Of a DNA stretch of 42,469 nt, positions 1 through 11,578 are shown piece after piece. Source of the stretch: Brevipalpus yothersi (taxonomy: Eukaryota > Arthropoda > Arachnida > Trombidiformes > Tenuipalpidae). The position numbers were made by a program, and so were the translations under genes. The stretch spans positions 5,174 to 47,642 of the forward strand of contig QZCP01000342.1 of assembly GCA_003956705.1 (NCBI GenBank). The letters run 5' to 3'. Under the pieces are notes generated by a model, which had not been told where the DNA came from, did not search any database, and saw only the letters and a program-made list of their open reading frames with translations. How positions within the stretch are numbered: the first letter of the stretch is position 1; every line of letters begins with the position of its first letter.

Positions 1-56
<56 letters not shown>
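1..56. repeat. (GA)n microsatellite
   Basis: Uninterrupted GA dinucleotide run at the left window edge. A similar run lies at 13121-13146, and in both places the following DNA is related (repeat copies A and B), so the microsatellite is part of the duplicated unit. Confidence 0.95.
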
Positions 57-59
<3 letters not shown>

Positions 60-2520
60 CCCTGAGGTGAGGTGGGAAAGATTGTGGGGGCGAGAGGGGC
101 AAATACTTTCTCCAGAGATAGATTGGCCAATCGATGATGAATGTAGTAATTAAAGCCTATGGAGCAGCCTGATTCGATGCTGTTAGAAAGCTATTATCAG
201 TTTGTCCCCTAGGGAATGGAAATGAAATCGAAATATTCATCAGTTGAATAATCTTTATGATCTTTGGCCTTGAATGAGCAGACTGGAAAATATTCGCTAG
301 GAAGTAGATAATATCGCGTCCCATCTCTCGAGTTCCGCAAGATATACATTGTATAATTTAGTCTGATTTAATTCTGAATCTGAATAGTGAGCACGGTGAT
401 AGTAGATAGTAGATCCAGGAAGTGCGATGATGATTGCCGCCAAAAGTTATATCTATGTGCACATCTCAGAGCCAATACTCTCTCTATCGGAAATGATGAA
501 AGGAAGAGGCAAAGCTATCTGATAAAATGAACAATATCTCTCCATACAGCATGATAATCGATAAGTTTGAACTTCAAAAGAGAGGCTCAACCAGAGCCAG
601 TAGCTGTTGGCTCAACTTTTGACGCGCCAAAAAACTTGGAATCGTTTCCATTGATCACTGCTTTGATCACGTGTTTTTAAAGTTGGTTCAACAATCAACA
701 TGGTTAATCAAAGTAATTGTTGTCGTTTCTTTTTTTTTCATGCTCTAATTGAGTTGTTTGACCATTGGATCGATGGGTGATCAGATGCTCCTCTATTTGA
801 TACATGTTGGTGATTTTACTGGAGAAAAAGTTATCTTATCTGATTGGCAAGATACAATTCACTGAGCTTTTGCTGTTTTCTCTTTCTTATGTTTACGGTC
901 ACTTTACTCTGATTGATCATGAATTCTTGATGAACCAAATAAGTTTGTAAGCTCATCCAGGTAAGTGTCCACTAGCAAAGTGGCCATCAATATTAATCAT
1001 CTGTATTAGCATGCATATGTGTGTGTGTATTGATCTTCACAAGTCATTGCTCTCTCTGTTTCCAGGCTGATCCGCATAAAGTGGTGATCAATGATCACAA
1101 TTGCTACTCGACTCAATCATAATCACTATACTCATCTCATGGTGATCATAACGATTCATGTTAAGCCACTGAACTAGAATTTTGATCATGTTTTGGGCTC
1201 ATGTGCATATCAACAGATTCACCCAAAGAGTACTGACCAATTGCTGTACGGATTTCCCTCTTCAATCGATTGTTTTTGAGGGCCTGTTTGTTTTGCTCTG
1301 AATCTTGCCAAGATTATCTTGGTATGTCACATGGTCCTGAGCAACCAGCATCAAGTCACTACTCATCATTGGAATAGATCTCAATGAATATGATAAACTA
1401 TCAACTTCCGATTGAATGGAAGAAATTTTTTGGGAAAAATGACCCGATCATCCCACTGTCAACATGTAATTTGTCAACTCATCAGCATCAGGTACCACTG
1501 GGTCGTCATTACTAAGAACAGACGGGAAATGTCATCAATGAATATGTGATCAACCAATTAACGGTGAATAAAGATTCACTGGTTCAGAGAAGATGGTAAC
1601 AAAGATCAAGTATTAAGATTATGACGGAAAGCTAATATCATTGGAATTTTTGTCTGATTATTGGGACTTCCAGTCAGGTGAGCTGTCTTATTGAAAGATA
1701 ATTGAAATTTTTTCGAGAAAAAAACATTGTTTAATACCGGTTTTTCTTGTCAACAGACTCAATGAATATCCTGCTTCCTCTTTAACATTCCACAAGAAGT
1801 AAAAAAGCTCATTCTTTTGGTGTTAATATGATCATTCTGATGTTCCGAATGTCTAAAGACTTCAGTTCGACTTTGTTTTTGGAAATCACTAGCTAATGAA
1901 GAAAATTTCTCTAACATCTGAGTAGATTAGCCACAAAAACAAACAAATGTCGTCTTAGTTTTTGAACATAGACTATACCTCTCCTCTCATCACGAAGCTA
2001 CTCATATCATTGACATCTACCAAGAAAAGTTTTGATGAATTCAGTCAATCTGTCATAAATACTTGAAGATCACTTGAGAACTCACACGAACTCTCGTAAC
2101 GTAGGGAGATCTGACTCATTCATTGGGAACTTCTCAAGTTCAGCCAAAGCGACTCAAGATTTGTCACATGCTTCAAGAAAGTTCAACAATTAATTAGTTT
2201 TGAGTCCTTGAAGAACTTTTCTTTGGGTCTTACAACATGTAATTATGAAAATTTTTCTAGCTTCCTTGATCCTGAATAGTTTTTTCTCATCTTACATTCA
2301 ATTATTATCAAATTTGGCATTTTTTTCTCATTCAAACTTGGAAATCACATATTTCCTCGAATCATCAATTCATAAATATTTGCCTTCAGCCATTTTCAGC
2401 TAGCACTTGAATATCATGGAACTTCCTGCCCTTTTGTCGGACGATCAAAACAAATATGATCTGTTGCAATCCTAGTATCAAGCCACCACTCTTTCCAACA
2501 ATACTGAGGACGAATTAACA
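57..2520 (+). repeat. Dispersed repeat unit, copy A
   Basis: Diverged direct repeat. Positions 920-2520 align with 18153-20010 (copy C) over most of their length, including shared blocks around 960-1190, 1240-1310, 1390-1800 and 1980-2480. Positions 57-2180 also align more weakly with 13147-14560 (copy B). The unit is rich in TGATCA and GATC motifs. It contains no sustained open frame. The stretch matching the coding exon at the end of copy C has a stop (TAG at 2401-2403) and lacks that exon's AG acceptor. It could be a large non-autonomous transposon or a segmental duplication; no terminal repeats were recognised. Confidence 0.8.
1866..1958. mobile_element. Small insertion-like segment inside copy A
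   Basis: About 90 bp present in copy A and absent at the matching point of copy C (near 19410). A related segment occurs alone at 24908-24988, sharing the CTAGCTAAT block, CATCTGAGTA and the ACAAAAACAAA end. Its ends are imperfectly inverted (TTTTTG... against ...ACAAAAAC). It may be a tiny MITE or a remnant; no clear target duplication was seen. Confidence 0.4.
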
Positions 2521-3347
2521 TCGGTGTTACTGTTTTCCTCCCCTTATAAATCAATCCATTTTGCACTGCTCCTGTAACAACGCAAAACATAGCGTGACTT
2601 GGAAACCAAATTTATGAAAGCATTTCCTGGCCAAATTTGGCTCTAAATGAGCCCAAGATCGTTTCAAGAAAAAGATTATATCAAAAAATTGATTTGAGAT
2701 TCGCACCTGTACTGACCAGAGAATTTTATCCTCGAATGGATTTCTGGGCTAGCCTAAGGCTTGTATAAAGTTTGATGGGACGGTGCCAATTTATGTCTGA
2801 TGATGAATTCGTATTGAATATTTTGTGATGAATCTGATGCAAATCCAACTCTACATTTTCTTTTGATTCATTGTTCAGAATCTTTAATAGTGATTGATGA
2901 TTAAAATGATCGGAAGTGGAGAAATTCAGCGACGAGCTTAATCCAATCGCTTCTCAGGTTTCATTGATAATTATTTTAATCATCACACTTAACCGCACCA
3001 ACATGAACCATTGCATCATCTCTGAGGTTGAAAGCAGAAGTGCTCATCAGATGGCAAAGGAACTCTAAAGCAATTTTAATGTTCCAAAGCGAGGCATACA
3101 ATGCATTTAAGATAGTTTTACAACGGTTCATGTTGGTGCGGCTGGGTGTGATACAATTTCACAACCTAATGCTCGAAAGAGTGTGCTAAGTCGCCTGAAA
3201 GAGTTCTACCGTTTGATTCATCTAGTGCCACAAATTATAGTGACTTACCGACATTTACTTCTCAGCAAACGAAAATCAAAACTCTTCTGACCGTGATAAA
3301 GGTGGTGATTTTAGCAAAGTTGTGGAATCTCAATCTGAAGAGATCTG
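2521..3347. other. Gene-free stretch with an inverted repeat
   Basis: No convincing gene. The stretch contains the 32-bp inverted repeat described separately. Short coding-like fragments in shifting frames between 3170 and 3345 may be decayed upstream parts of the 3348 ORF. Confidence 0.4.
2982..3152. repeat. Inverted repeat, 32-bp arms
   Basis: The left arm 2982-3013 and right arm 3121-3152 are reverse complements, with a perfect 17-bp core (CCGCACCAACATGAACC) and a few mismatches outside it. They enclose a 107-bp spacer. It may be a MITE-like foldback or a transcribed hairpin. Confidence 0.8.
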
Positions 3348-3851
3348 ATGGAAAGAAACATATCTACGATGGAAGAACCGATCGAGGATTTACCTATAAA
3401 ATGTCCCAGTCCCTTAATAGCCACCAGTAATCCTAGTCGCTACATAGTCCAGGAAATATTCGTTGGTGAAGCTACTTTGGAATCGCGAAGTAATTACGGG
3501 ACCAAACTTCACAAGAAAAGGGCAAGTCCAGTAGACCTCCAAGAAACTGCAAAGCCTCCAGGTGATGAATCGTTTACCGACAATGCTCTTAATCCGAGAC
3601 CAAATGAGAGAGATCAGACAAAAATGTCCGAAAGCCTTTCAGTTCCCATAGAATGGGCTGACCCTGGAACTTCAAATGGAAGAGGCTCAAATCGTGCGTC
3701 GCGAGCGATTCAAGAAGATTCAGAAAATTCATCTGACCCTGAAACCGAGCTGGAACTGTGCGATAACTGCAAAAAGTCGATGGATGCTGCCTATCGAAGA
3801 GCTGAAGTTTGGGAATCCATCATGGCCCTTTTGGAAATTGATGATGATTGA
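3348..3851 (+). CDS. Hypothetical protein, 167 aa
   Basis: An ATG-initiated frame of 167 codons with a stop at 3849-3851; an in-frame TGA lies four codons upstream of the ATG. I recognise no family. The product is hydrophilic and Ser/Glu-rich, with no signal peptide or membrane segment. It ends in a short CxxC motif (CDNC, about residue 138) followed by an acidic helix-like tail. Coding-like fragments in other frames just upstream suggest a decayed larger gene or a missed exon. The composition looks protein-like, but no polyadenylation signal stands out downstream. It may be an expressed orphan, a terminal exon or chance. Confidence 0.35.
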   Translation: MERNISTMEEPIEDLPIKCPSPLIATSNPSRYIVQEIFVGEATLESRSNYGTKLHKKRASPVDLQETAKPPGDESFTDNALNPRPNERDQTKMSESLSVPIEWADPGTSNGRGSNRASRAIQEDSENSSDPETELELCDNCKKSMDAAYRRAEVWESIMALLEIDDD

Positions 3852-5953
3852 CAATCCTGAAACAGACAGGAAGTCATTATCGCATGGAAGTGAGAATTTA
3901 CGCCCATCTTCACTGTCTTAACTTTGATGAGCAAGAGAAGAAGATTTGAAATCGATATCTGATGCAAGAGTCTTTATTGGTTCGCCACGTTTCTTCATTC
4001 AAATGATTTTCTGAAATATTAACCCTTTTTTCTCGAATTATTCCGAACACTGGCCACTCTAACATGATGTCACGTTTAAATTTGAAAAATCGTAAACTAA
4101 AACTAACTGTTCATATTATTTTTAAAAATGTACTTGTTTTGAGATACAAATGATGTATAATTTTTCTGATATGGCTAGGCGAATTATGGCTCATCATACT
4201 ACCAGATCATTTCCTATTGAAGAGATCTGAACAGTTCCAGTTCCAGTTCGATTTCCAATCAAAAAGAAATTTTTGCATCTGATTTATAGGATGGTTGAAT
4301 ACTTTGATCTCATTCCTCCTGTATAACGTGTATTATAAAATAGGAGGCTGTGAAATTCTCTAGATAACATCAATTGGAAGCTTAAGAGTTTCTTGAGAGA
4401 CTCGTTGTGGGTGATGGCTTCCATCCTGAACCATCCATTAGGAACCAATCTGAGTGATCTGGTCGTATCAGTCCATACTTATACATATAACAGTATATAT
4501 AGTTATTCTGTATTACCGATTATGGGGACTTTTTAACATTGAGTTGCGAATTTAATTTAAATATGTGTAAGTTAGTATTAGTTTCGCGTAGGGAGAAAAA
4601 TTTTCTACTATTACTACTCTTTTGTCATTTCATAACAATAAGCAGAAAAGCATCTGCCACAAATTTTTCACGAAGCTTCATATCTTCTGGTAACTCGATT
4701 GGAGATCATAACAACAAAGTTAATGGAAATGCTTTTCTTTCCGATTCCAATTAAGAAATGGGATGTGTGATGTGCGTGTAATCGAAACATTTTCGATAAT
4801 TTCACGGCTCATTGATGATACAGTAAATTTCACTTGAAATATGTGCATTTTTCAAATGAGTTTGGATTTTTTTCTTCACGGATAAGACATACAAGGTCGA
4901 GATGAGGGTGAAGGGCACAGGTGAACATCATAAATAGAGTTCTTGCAAATGGAATTGGAACTATTTCCTCTGAGAATAGAGATCGGGTGTATGTTTAGAC
5001 TTAAATGCTTGGATAGTGAAAATGCTTCGAGATTATGCAAGAGTACATCATCAGAGTGTATCTGATGATTGAAATTTTCTATTTTACATATTGTATTGAA
5101 CTTAGTTCAGACACTTTTGCCGAACAGTGCTCTGCTAATTACTAATACTACAATTAACTACCAATAATTACTAATATGTTGGGTAACGCTCATCTTGCCA
5201 TACAAAAATACCTATTGACGATTAATTTGGTAGAAAAATCATATTTACTTAACGCTCATCTTTTTCCTTCTGAATAAATTCCATTCTCATTTGACAGACC
5301 TGAATTGTCCTTGCTGCCTGTGTGAAGGACTCTAATCATATTCGCAAAAAGTCTTATTTCTTTCGAGAAACACTCTTATATCAAATGAAATTCACTGTAA
5401 TCAATTTTTTCAGCTAATTAGCAAAAGCAATCATCACCACAGTATGATTTACCAAATAACTGATTGGAAATCTTAAAAAATAGAGTTTCATGATCGAATT
5501 CATCAATCCATGCTCGTTATTTTTCGATTATGAAGGTGATTTTCAACATATTTTCCTAAATCTCGAATGTACATTGCTCCCCTCTTCTTTGAAAATATCT
5601 AGTCTAAATTGTGTCTACAGTTTTTTTCAATGGAAATTTATCAGAGACGCAAAATAACCCCTTGCAAAATGCGTTTCCAGATGAGGTACATTAACTTTGA
5701 CTTTAACTTTAACTCCTTGGGCAATACCTTTGAATGACCAGCCAAGCTATCCCAAGCATTGAATTCGAATTCTTTTTTTCACTCATTCATAAATTCGTTG
5801 AGGCATGATTTATACAAACAAATGGTCGCATATATATACACTCACACACACACAGACTCACCTAAATTTCGAATTGGAACTGATAGGCTCGTTTTGTCAT
5901 TGAGCTTTATCTTTATTCGAGTTATCATGCGAAGAAACTTTCGGGCCATCATG
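3852..5953. other. Gene-free AT-rich stretch
   Basis: No gene or transposon recognised. There are only short frames without ATG or homology, and small AT-rich direct repeats near 5140-5175 (ATTACTAATA). Confidence 0.5.
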
Positions 5954-6003
5954 TAATTGTTGTCGTTTCTTTTTTCATGCTTTAATTGAGCTGTTTGACC
6001 AGC
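5954..6003 (+). repeat. Short fragment of repeat A
   Basis: About 50 bp (TTGTTGTCGTTTC... to TTGAGCTGTTTGACC) matching copy A near 717-765 and more weakly copy B near 13825-13860. It is an isolated fragment of the dispersed unit. Confidence 0.6.
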
Positions 6004-6239
6004 AAATAAAAAAACAATACGGCGATATTTCAAATTTGATATCTAGATGCTCAATCTTGCCTTAAATGCAAAATGTCGCGAAAAGAAGAGGCACCCAGCT
6101 CATCAAATCTTGATTTTTCTCAACTCGAGCAAACAAAATAATTTGATACTGAAAAATAATTAAAACCTCAAACCTTGAAATATCGATTAGAGACTCTTGA
6201 CTCACTAGAACTCTGTTGTAATAATATTGTAGCTTCAAG

Positions 6240-6443
6240 CTACTCTGAAGCTCTGTTAATGTTCTCACCTTCCCTCCTGGTCACAAATTGTGGAGATGGA
6301 TCCACATTCCAAGTCAGGAATATTGATCCTGCCAAGTTTGGATGTGATTGTAAATCTGCTTTTAGATGTAATGATCGAAGCAATTTACCTCGAGCATCAT
6401 CTGTATCACTGCTCAACGGGTATATTGTATATCTTCCATGCAA
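6240..6443 (-). CDS. Possible exon, unknown protein
   Basis: A minus-strand frame beginning ATG at 6443. It reads 58 codons to a GTGAG donor-like site near 6269, then continues to a stop at 6240. The segment (HGRYTIYPLSS ... NVDPSPQFVTRREG) looks protein-like but no family is recognised. The opposite strand is also open over 6175-6471 without an ATG start, so strand and reality are uncertain. The flanks 6004-6239 and 6472-7170 show nothing else. Confidence 0.2.
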   Translation of the reverse strand: MHGRYTIYPLSSDTDDARGKLLRSLHLKADLQSHPNLAGSIFLTWNVDPSPQFVTRREGENINRASE

Positions 6444-7173
6444 GACTCACCTTGTATCAATATCGAAATGAATAACCATCCTCTGATTGTCTTCCTCAAT
6501 CTCTTCGAAGATCGTTTACTGATCGCTATATTTTGAAAATGATTCGTTGTGAAGACACTATACATAACTTTTTTGCTGTTTCAAAATCACGTTCCATCGA
6601 TTTATGATTTGAATATACTTCTTACTGATAGCAATAATTTTTTGAAGAATCACAGACATGTATGATTCCCAAAAGATCCAATCAGTTTGATGGTGTCTTG
6701 ACTCCTTCGTTTGATAAGTCATGAGCTCAACTCGATTGTTTGTTTCAATCCATCAAACTATCAATTATATGCCTTAGATGGAAAACGTGTACTTCATTAC
6801 TAACTGCAGTCAGTTGAGTCTTTTTTGTTCACATTCTTTCAATTTACGTTTGGACAACACTCAGAATGTTCAGATGAATATACACTATGTACTTTTATTC
6901 TACAAATCTATCAAGGAATGTTGATTTCAGTGAACATCAAGATGCAATAATTGACGGAGGACTTGTTTTGGAGACTTATTACTCGGAAAACTATTTATTG
7001 TTCCAGATTAGCTTTTGAATTGAATTGATTGAATGGTTCAGAGGAATTGATAAATTTTGTATTCCCATCAGTAGAAAAATTCTGTGCGGAACTAACACTA
7101 TTGAATCTCTCCCCCTGAAGCAGACGTTACGATAGTTCTGATGAAAACCTACTTAGCTCATGGCTTTAGTAAT

Positions 7174-7809
7174 TTTAATTAAGTTCTGGTTGGATGAAAT
7201 TCATTATTTCATATCCAGTACCCAGTATTTTTGGCCAGGTTTATGGATAACACCCAGATCGAATTGAAGGAAGTGAAGATAACCTCTTCTTCTGAATGGG
7301 CCTTCTTCAACGTCCAAAGAATGACCTATCAATTCTCCAGTGTGATACATAGCTCCAAGACCCATCATACTTCCCCCTGTAAAAAAGAACAAAAGCAGAG
7401 CAGGTACGAACAATGCAATGCCGATCACTTCACCAACCAATCTGATAACTAAATTAATGAGGAATTTGGTCATGAACAACGGAATTTTGAATATCTTGTT
7501 GAAAATTTTGAAGATCCATTTTCCAGCTCGGGCAATGAATTTACCAAATTTCACAAGTTTATCGAGAAATTTGCTTCCTTCTGATTTTTGTTTGAACACG
7601 GACTTCACTTGCTCTTTCAATTCGGGTTGATCATCTAGCTTTTTCTTGATTAAATCGATTGTTTGTTTCATATTCTTCTCAGTCTGAGGTTGTTTCATAC
7701 TTTCCATGACCTCTTCATCTCCAAAGACTGTCTTAATTACTCTACCCAATTTTTTTGTTGCTCCATGATTCAATTCAATTTTTCCGATGAGCTTTTTGAT
7801 ACTTCCAGA
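7174..7809 (-). pseudogene. Lysine-rich membrane protein (gene 1), 5'-truncated
   Basis: The open frame runs from 7809 to the stop TAA at 7204-7206, with a polyA-like ATTAAA at 7179-7174. Counting from a non-ATG codon at 7773, about residues 36-100 are amphipathic and rich in Lys/Phe. A membrane helix follows at about 108-131, then a Gly/Arg segment. It resembles the 268-aa protein at 27554: an SG-x-IKK start, then QPELKEQV against HPELANQV, then the K/F-rich helix and the membrane segment. The expected signal peptide and start ATG are missing. An in-frame TAG lies at 7812-7810, and a Tc1/mariner element begins 8 bp beyond 7809. With the transposon removed, the sequence continues with a TGCAG/GTAGATAAG stretch in another frame and a TATAAA box about 45 bp further upstream. 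It may therefore be a disrupted gene, or a gene with the transposon in an intron. Function unknown. Confidence 0.6.
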
Positions 7810-7817
7810 CTAACTTA

Positions 7818-9218
7818 CAGTATTTTTCAGTTTTTTTCGGGCTACTTTTCAAAACTTTTAGGCCGGATGTTGACCAAAAAAGCAAGGGTCATAAAACCCC
7901 CTGGTCAAGGAGGGAAAATTTTCAAAACTATTCAGCACTTTCTCAAAACTTTTCAGTCTTGACCAGATTTCTGTGATCATTTTTTCTTTTTGTTTTTTCT
8001 ATTCGAAAATGCCTGAAAACGCTCGATCCAGGAGAGCTACATATTCTAATGAAATTAGATCGCTCGTTATCAGTATGTATGAACGTCATACAAGTGCTAG
8101 TGAGATCGCCAAAACTCTGAATATGAGTAAAAAAACTGTTCAGTCGATGATTGCTGTGTACAAGAAAGAGAATAGAGTGACTAAAAAATCAACTGGACAC
8201 CGTCCGAAAATCATCACATCAGATCAAGCTGATGCTATGAAATCGTGGCTGAATGACAACTGTCAACTCACTCTGTCGAATATCCAACAAAAATTTGAAA
8301 CAACATTCGGTACTAAGCCTAGTATTTCTACTCTATATCGTTACATTACTAAAGGCTTTCACTATTCAATCAAGATGGTAACTCCTGTACCAGTTAATCG
8401 AAACACTGAACGAACCATCGAACTTCGTTATTCTTACGCTATCGAATATACACGGATGATGGTGGATCGTGACAAAATGTTTTTCATCGATGAATTCGGG
8501 ATTTCAGTGTCAACGAAGAGGAATCATGGATGATCAGAGGTGGGAGAAAGAGCAAATAGAGTTGTTCAATCACTTCGGAGTCACAACTATTCGATTTGTG
8601 CTGCTATAAATGTGAATTCGATGTTTTTCTTCGAGATGTCCAACAAGCCTTACAATTCAGAAGAGTATGCAGATTTTCTCAACAAACTGTTCGAACAATT
8701 CGACAACCATGGAATTGAGGGTGCACACCTGATCATGGACAATGTCCGATTCCACAAGACACAAGAAGTGAAGAATCTAATGGCATCTCATGGTCACAAT
8801 GCAGTTTTCCTTCCACCGTACTCACCGTTTCTCAATCCCATCGAAAATGCTTTCAATCAGTGGAAAGCATTTGTGAAACAGCGTTTCGCTAAAAATGAAG
8901 ATGAGCTTCGTGAAGCAGTCGATTCTGCATGTAATCAGATCAAGCAGGCTGATTGTTCCAACTACTTTCGACATATGGAATCTTATCTGTCCCAGTGCTT
9001 GAGCAAAGAGCCTATCATCAATTAAACTCATTTTGTATGGAATTTCTTTTTCTTTGTTTTTTTGGCGCGAATAGACTTGCTGAAAAGTTGTGAAAAAAGG
9101 CTTAAGAGTTTTGAAAAAGTCACCCCCAGCGTCATGGGGTTTTATGACTTTCTCCTTCTCGGTTGACATCCGGCCTAAAAGTTTCGAAAAGGAGCCCGAA
9201 AAAAACTGAAAAATACTG
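7818..9218 (+). mobile_element. Tc1/mariner-superfamily transposon, 1401 bp
   Basis: A complete element with CAGTATTTTTCAG ends, flanked by the TA target duplication at 7816-7817 and 9219-9220. Terminal inverted repeats are nearly identical for about 58 bp and continue with interruptions for over 100 bp; the GTCATAAAACCCC block occurs in both. One transposase frame fills the interior. Near-identical ends suggest a recent insertion. It sits against the 5' side of gene 1. Confidence 0.95.
8009..9025 (+). pseudogene. Tc1/mariner DD34E transposase with one internal stop
   Basis: Encodes the cut-and-paste DDE transposase of the surrounding element, about 338 codons. The N-terminal half has helix-turn-helix motifs (SASEIAKTLNMSKKTVQSM). 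The catalytic half shows FFIDEFG (first Asp), HLIMDN (second Asp) and NPIENAF (Glu), with 34 residues between Asp and Glu, so DD34E. The frame is broken once by TGA at 8531-8533, with the same frame continuing directly. The family usually has Trp there, so TGG-to-TGA is the likely change. Start chosen: ATG at 8009. With only one lesion, the copy is young but probably cannot make full-length transposase. Confidence 0.93.
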
Positions 9219-9977
9219 TATCTACCTGCATCATATGAAGAATAAAAAATATTAATCATTCAAGGCCTTGAACCATCTCCTTGCTTTATAAACCTTATTG
9301 CCTTATTGATTCTCATAGAAAAGAGGATCTATTTGTTAGAGGAGAAATAGTGTTTGAAGGTAACTGATAGAGTTCAACAAATTACTTTAGCAAGAGTGAA
9401 AAAGTGGCGTTTCAGGGGAAAAAAAGAGAAAACGATAATAATGAGCCCAATTCTCACAAAAAATTCTCTTTCAAAGTTTTTAAATATGTTATATTGGGCC
9501 AGAGAATAAGCAAATAGAGCGTGCAAAGCGAATGAAATTAGCGTAACACTAGTTTTCTAGAAAGAAGATCTTGATATTTTGAAATGTGAAGCCCTGAAGA
9601 TGTCTCAATATAACTCTATTTGAATGACCTAAGACTGATCCCCGGCCGATAACCTGCCCGAATAGCCATTCAATCATTCCTGAAGGTCCTAGAAAAAGGA
9701 ATAAAGTGGATTAACTTTCAAATTTTGATTGTCAAAGATAGAAAGTTCCTCCTTGACTTACTTTTTTATTGCATTCATGGCTACTATCCGAAACACAGAA
9801 AGTAAAACACAGAATAGAAATTCGCAGAAACCTGAGAGAAAGAAACGAGATAAGGCAGAATGACTAATTTGCAGAAAGAGATAAGAAAGTGAGAGTGCAT
9901 CGAGAAGGGCTCCGAAATAAAAGTTGAACAGGTAGGGTAAGGCTGATCATTGCCAAATTTTCACTCGAGTTGGCAAC
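9219..9977. other. Gene-free stretch upstream of the MULE
   Basis: On the minus strand, a TATAAA at about 9288-9283 could be the former promoter of gene 1. A 7-bp inverted repeat (TTGCCAA/TTGGCAA, 9950-9956 and 9970-9976) ends next to the MULE start codon. Nothing else is recognised, and no MULE terminal repeat was identified. Confidence 0.4.
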
Positions 9978-11421
9978 ATGGAAGTTTTGAAAACCAACAA
10001 GAATGATCTATGTTTTTCGATCGAAAGTTTCATTTATAAGTGTGATAAAAAAATTGTACTCAGTGATGGAGGGGGGACAAAATATTACTGCCACTGTGAT
10101 CAATTAAGTGAAGGTTGTCGGGAGAGGGCAATTGTGCAAATTTTTCCTGATGGAGAGGAAAGGTGTAAGGTAACAAAGGAGCACAATGGTCATGCAGGTA
10201 GGGTCAAAAGTTTGAAGGAAATGCGTTTCAGGACAGAATTGAAGTCAAGAGCTAGACTTGCCCCTGAGAAGTAATCAAAAGAAGTTTTCGACGAAGTTAT
10301 TGGCACCGCTATTTCCAACACCAGCCCAAATTCTGTTGATGAGCTTGTATCCGCTTTGCCTGATTTTGTTCGGATGAAAAGTTCAATCCAACGATCTAAA
10401 ATGGTGGGTCGTCCTACAATTCCAGAAAGTTTGGAACAAGTTAGAATCGATGGTGAATGGGCCAAAACTGTCGATGGTCATCGCTTCCTACTTTTCGAGA
10501 CGAGTGGATCGGAGAAAATTCTAGGTTTTGCTATCGATAAAATGTTAGAGTGCCTCTGTGATAGCCCCTTCATTATAATGGATGGAACTTTTCGAGTATC
10601 ACGTCTATTATTCACACAACTCTATACTATGCATGGCCAATATCGGGGTGGTATATTTTGTTTTATGTACCTAATGTTGCTAAATAAGCGAAGAGAGACC
10701 TATGAGGAAGTTCTCAGGCTTATCAAAGACTCCGCTCGTCGCATCGGAAAAGTTTTTAATCCTATGAAGTTGATTCTCGATTTTGAATTGGCCATGATTC
10801 AAGCCGCACGATCCCAACTTCCATCATCAGTGATCAAGGGGTGCTTGTTTCATTATACCAAGGCTATTTGGCGGAATTGCCAAAAATTTGGGCTCCAAAC
10901 ACACTATGCCACCGATCCAGTTTCGAGAGCTTTCATAAAAGGCCTAATGGCTCTACCGTTCGTTCCGGTGGAAGAAATACAGGCTTCGCTGGATTTCTCA
11001 CGATCAAGATTGCCCCCCGAAGACTCTGAGGCTAGACCTCTGTTGAATAGGCTTGAAGTGTATTTCCATCGAACCTGGACTAATGGTGATTTCCCTCCAC
11101 TTCTCTGGAATTGTTATCAAAATTTCAACATTCGGACCACAAATCATGTAGAAGGTTGGCACCGGAAGCTGAACGCGAAAATCAAGGTAGCTCATCCGAC
11201 AATTTTCAAATTTCTTCGTCATATTCAGGAGGAAGAGAGATCAGTTTTCAATGGAATGCTACAATTAGACAATGTTGAAAAAATATCGTGACCTGAACTA
11301 CCGCCTCGTTAGGGTTACAGCCCAATACGATGAATATCAGCGGTCACTATACTCATATATAACAGCCATTTCGAACTATATTTCTGATCCTACAGTTGTT
11401 TTTAATCAGATTCCTGAATGA
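9978..11421 (+). pseudogene. MULE transposase, decayed
   Basis: Mutator-like element transposase. Residues 1-98 resemble the N-terminal FLYWCH-type zinc-binding domain (YYCHCDQLSEGCRERA, then KEHNGHAG). The DDE core follows: FIIMDGTFRVS (first Asp), LILDFELAM (second Asp), the conserved GCLFHYTKAIWR region and NHVEGWHRKLNA. Two lesions are seen. The TAA at 10272-10274 interrupts an otherwise continuous frame. An extra A in the run at 11278-11283 shifts the frame, and the last roughly 45 residues continue in the next frame to TGA at 11419-11421. The copy is defective; no terminal repeats or target duplication were found. Confidence 0.9.
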
Positions 11422-11464
11422 TTGAGTTATTAAACTACTGAAAACTTTAAACTTTTTTGCACGG

Positions 11465-11554
11465 ATTTTATGCGCAATCGGTTCAGGTGGTCTCTATATG
11501 TGCGTGGAGAGTTTTTTTACGCGGGTTTTGACTTTGTCAAAATGCGCATAAAAT
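11465..11554. repeat. 12-bp perfect inverted repeat
   Basis: ATTTTATGCGCA at 11465-11476 and its exact reverse complement at 11543-11554, separated by 66 bp. It lies about 45 bp after the MULE coding end and may be part of the element's subterminal structure. Confidence 0.7.
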
Positions 11555-11578
11555 GTGAGCATTTCATGATCATCCAAG

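Noticed and set aside
4539..4754. 71-codon plus-strand frame with a hydrophobic start
   Set aside because: It begins with TTG rather than ATG, has no homology, and its hydrophobicity comes from T-rich DNA.
7231..7962. Plus-strand frames across gene 1 and the left transposon end
   Set aside because: They are antisense to gene 1 or lie in the terminal inverted repeat.
8822..9259. 145-codon minus-strand frame in the transposon
   Set aside because: Antisense shadow of the DD34E transposase and right terminal repeat.
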